A DNA stretch of 64,000 nucleotides from Paenibacillaceae bacterium (lineage in GTDB: Bacteria > Bacillota > Clostridia > Lachnospirales > Lachnospiraceae): the NCBI GenBank assembly GCA_015057705.1, contig SVDU01000004.1, positions 1 through 64,000 of the forward strand, read 5' to 3'. Positions within the stretch are counted from its first letter, which is position 1; each line of letters opens with the position of its first letter. The translations under genes and the position numbers were made by a program. Of the stretch, positions 62,509 through 64,000 are shown piece by piece. The notes beneath the pieces were generated by a model that worked only from the letters and a program-made list of their open reading frames with translations, had not been told where the DNA came from and ran no database searches.

Positions 62509-63270
62509 TTATGACAGTTGGTTCTTATTTCTGCCGGATTTCCACAAAAGAATAAAACCTGCAAGAGCTACAAACAGAGAGATAAACTGGGATGTTGATA
62601 AACTTCCAACAGAGCCCCTGATTAAATCACCCCGGTAAAATTCAATTACAAATCTCCCCAGGCTGTAAAAAATCAGATAGAAAGCGCTGACTCTTCCGGC
62701 AGGGGGATTTTTCCGTGCCAGTATCAGCAGTACAAGAAAGTTGGCAAAGTCAAAAACACTGGATACAATCTGAGTTGGCAGCAGGGGTATTCCGTTAGGT
62801 GCAAACTGAGAACTCTGAAAGGTTATGGAAAAAGGTCCGGAGGTCTGACGCCCATAACAGCATCCGGCAAGAAGACATCCCATTCTTCCAAATCCCTGTG
62901 CCAGGGCAATTGACGGGACTACAAGATCCAGATAACGGACTGGACTTATTTTCTTTATACGGCAGTAAATAAATCCCGCACCAATTCCCCCGATGATTCC
63001 TCCATATACTACAAATCCTGTAGAGATATCAAGTAAAAGTCTGGGATTACTTCTGATCTCATCAAATATTGTAACGTAGTAAAGAAGCTTGGCGCAGACA
63101 AGACCGCCTCCCGCTCCCAGAATAAGCAGATAGAATAAGTGATCCGGTTCCAGTCCTGCCTTCCTGGCACGGTATTCTGCTGTTAAGTAGGCCGCGGCAA
63201 TTCCGATGCCGATCATCAGACCGTATCCGTGAAACGTAAAACTCCCGATGGAGAATAAATCGTTATGCAT
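62509..63270 (-). CDS. lgt: prolipoprotein diacylglyceryl transferase
   Basis: The 253-residue membrane enzyme attaches diacylglycerol to the lipobox cysteine of prolipoproteins. Visible are an FTFHGYGLMIGIG start, the GGIIGG loop, the family signature GRMGCLLAGCCYG and the C-terminal GRFVIEFYRGD, with about seven membrane helices. AAGGAAG precedes the ATG. Its substrates in this window would be the two binding lipoproteins at 18695 and 32646. Confidence 0.92.
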   Translation of the reverse strand: MHNDLFSIGSFTFHGYGLMIGIGIAAAYLTAEYRARKAGLEPDHLFYLLILGAGGGLVCAKLLYYVTIFDEIRSNPRLLLDISTGFVVYGGIIGGIGAGFIYCRIKKISPVRYLDLVVPSIALAQGFGRMGCLLAGCCYGRQTSGPFSITFQSSQFAPNGIPLLPTQIVSSVFDFANFLVLLILARKNPPAGRVSAFYLIFYSLGRFVIEFYRGDLIRGSVGSLSTSQFISLFVALAGFILLWKSGRNKNQLS

Positions 63271-63311
63271 GGTTATCTTCCTTCTTTTATCATTAGAATT
63301 AAAACGAATTC

Positions 63312-63340
63312 ATTATATCATAATTTTTTACACATTGCAA
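63312..63340 (-). promoter_or_regulatory. lgt promoter
   Basis: On the minus strand TTGCAA (63340-63335), 17 bases, TATAAT (63317-63312), about 41 bases ahead of the lgt start codon. Confidence 0.7.
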
Positions 63341-63364
63341 AGAAAGCCGAAAGGCCCCAGTACA

Positions 63365-64000
63365 TCAAACAATATACAAAATAGTCATTTCCTTTAATTT
63401 TTCATTCATCTGCTGTCTTAAAAACAGCTCCCCATCTTCTCTTAAATCATTTTTATAACAATATTTCCCCCTGCCTCTTCCCGTCATTAAATCTTTGTCA
63501 TAAAGCTTTCCTGCATCAGGAAATGCCTCACTGTTAATGGCATTATGAACAAAGCTGTAAGTCATGAAAATAATTTCAACCAGAGCAGTCCGCTTTACCT
63601 TTTCACTTAACTGCATGGAAAGAACTGTAATCAGTTCGGAATAAAGCTGTTTCCAGTCGTCAGTTAATATGACAGGTGCAATAAGGATTCCAACCCGGTA
63701 ACCAGCGTCGCACATTTTGTTTAAGGCAGTAATTCTGGCATTTAATCCGGAAGTTCCAGGTTCGAATCTGGTTATAATGGACTGTGGATTCACGCTCATA
63801 CGCATGATAATACGTCCTCTGTGGTTTAAATCAAGAAGAGAATCTACCTGATTAAATTTAGTGGGAAAGGTTAAAAAGCCTTTCTCTGTTTTTCCAAATT
63901 GTTCAATGGTCCATGATAAATTGCCGGTAATTGTATTTTCCAGAACCAGATCACTGTTGCTTCCGATCTCATAAGTGTTGTCTTTTACGGATTTAGCCTG
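63365..64000 (-). CDS. splB: spore photoproduct lyase, partial (5' end outside the window)
   Basis: The frame stays open from 63365 to the window edge. The part beyond the first internal ATG encodes YEIGSNSDLVLENTITGNL, GFLTFPTKFNQVDSLLDL and NHRGRIIMRMSVNPQSI, then FEPGTSGLNARITALNKM. These match the C-terminal half of SplB, a radical SAM enzyme that repairs the spore photoproduct (thymine dimer) in DNA of germinating spores. The N-terminal radical SAM cysteines lie outside the window. The gene indicates a spore-forming host. Confidence 0.88.
   Translation of the reverse strand, partial: QAKSVKDNTYEIGSNSDLVLENTITGNLSWTIEQFGKTEKGFLTFPTKFNQVDSLLDLNHRGRIIMRMSVNPQSIITRFEPGTSGLNARITALNKMCDAGYRVGILIAPVILTDDWKQLYSELITVLSMQLSEKVKRTALVEIIFMTYSFVHNAINSEAFPDAGKLYDKDLMTGRGRGKYCYKNDLREDGELFLRQQMNEKLKEMTILYIV

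Noticed and set aside
1-64000. CRISPR array, tRNA, rRNA, insertion sequence or prophage
   Set aside because: Reading through, I found no regularly spaced repeats, cloverleaf-like genes, transposase or phage-type proteins.

Overview
The window looks like chromosome of a spore-forming, carbohydrate-fermenting Clostridia, most likely Lachnospiraceae of the Lacrimispora/Clostridium type. The base composition is moderately AT-rich and Shine-Dalgarno sequences are strong (AGGAGG). There are many glycosidases, AraC/YesN-type regulators and PTS genes, plus a spore photoproduct lyase at the right edge. The taxon is inferred from gene content, not from any marker gene. I see no rRNA, tRNA, CRISPR array, insertion sequence or phage gene. 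Almost everything reads as ordinary chromosome with a few decayed genes.

Left part (1-15120): a P-type Mg2+ ATPase behind a long structured leader, small redox genes (glutaredoxin-like, flavin reductase-like), a 44-residue small protein and a bacterial staygreen homologue. These are followed by an AT-rich orphan membrane-anchored protein, a very large Lhr-type helicase, a GT8 glycosyltransferase, a secreted M6 metalloprotease, small membrane and hypothetical genes and a DUF1848 iron-sulfur protein.

15299-29510 is one glycan-utilisation block. It holds a YesM/YesN two-component system, an oligopeptide-type ABC importer (binding lipoprotein, two permeases, two ATPases), a GH2 beta-mannosidase and a GH3 beta-glucosidase. 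The likely cargo is a beta-linked manno- or gluco-oligosaccharide. 29570-36450 holds a DJ-1/PfpI protein divergent from a WYL regulator. Next comes a tight operon of an AhbD/NirJ-like radical SAM/SPASM protein with a FecBCD-type importer, then a decayed MarR-GNAT gene and a DUF4491 protein.

36602-40967 is a PTS operon: a PRD regulator carrying its own EIIA, EIIB, a UlaA/SgaT-type EIIC, and a TrpA-like aldolase as last gene. 40964-48636 is a second glycan locus: an AraC regulator divergent from GH5, a GPH symporter, GH42 and GH43, with the last three genes coupled by 1-base overlaps. 48724-52066 is a TetR gene plus a LonA protease and a DUF1858 protein. Near-identical operators lie in front of tetR and in front of lon.

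Right part (52137-64000): a small hypothetical gene, an N-terminally truncated glycerate kinase, a chemoreceptor, a split chromate transporter operon divergent from a LysR regulator, and a DapA-family aldolase with an Nramp-fold transporter that lacks the usual metal-binding motif. That pair is probably controlled by the adjacent LacI regulator through a perfect 16-bp palindrome. Lgt and a partial SplB close the window.

The best candidates for little-described biology are the AhbD/NirJ-like radical SAM plus importer operon, the Nramp-fold transporter with aldolase, the TrpA-like enzyme in a PTS operon, the TetR-lon regulatory link, and the leader RNA of the Mg2+ ATPase. All functions are read from sequence motifs and context; no database search was possible.
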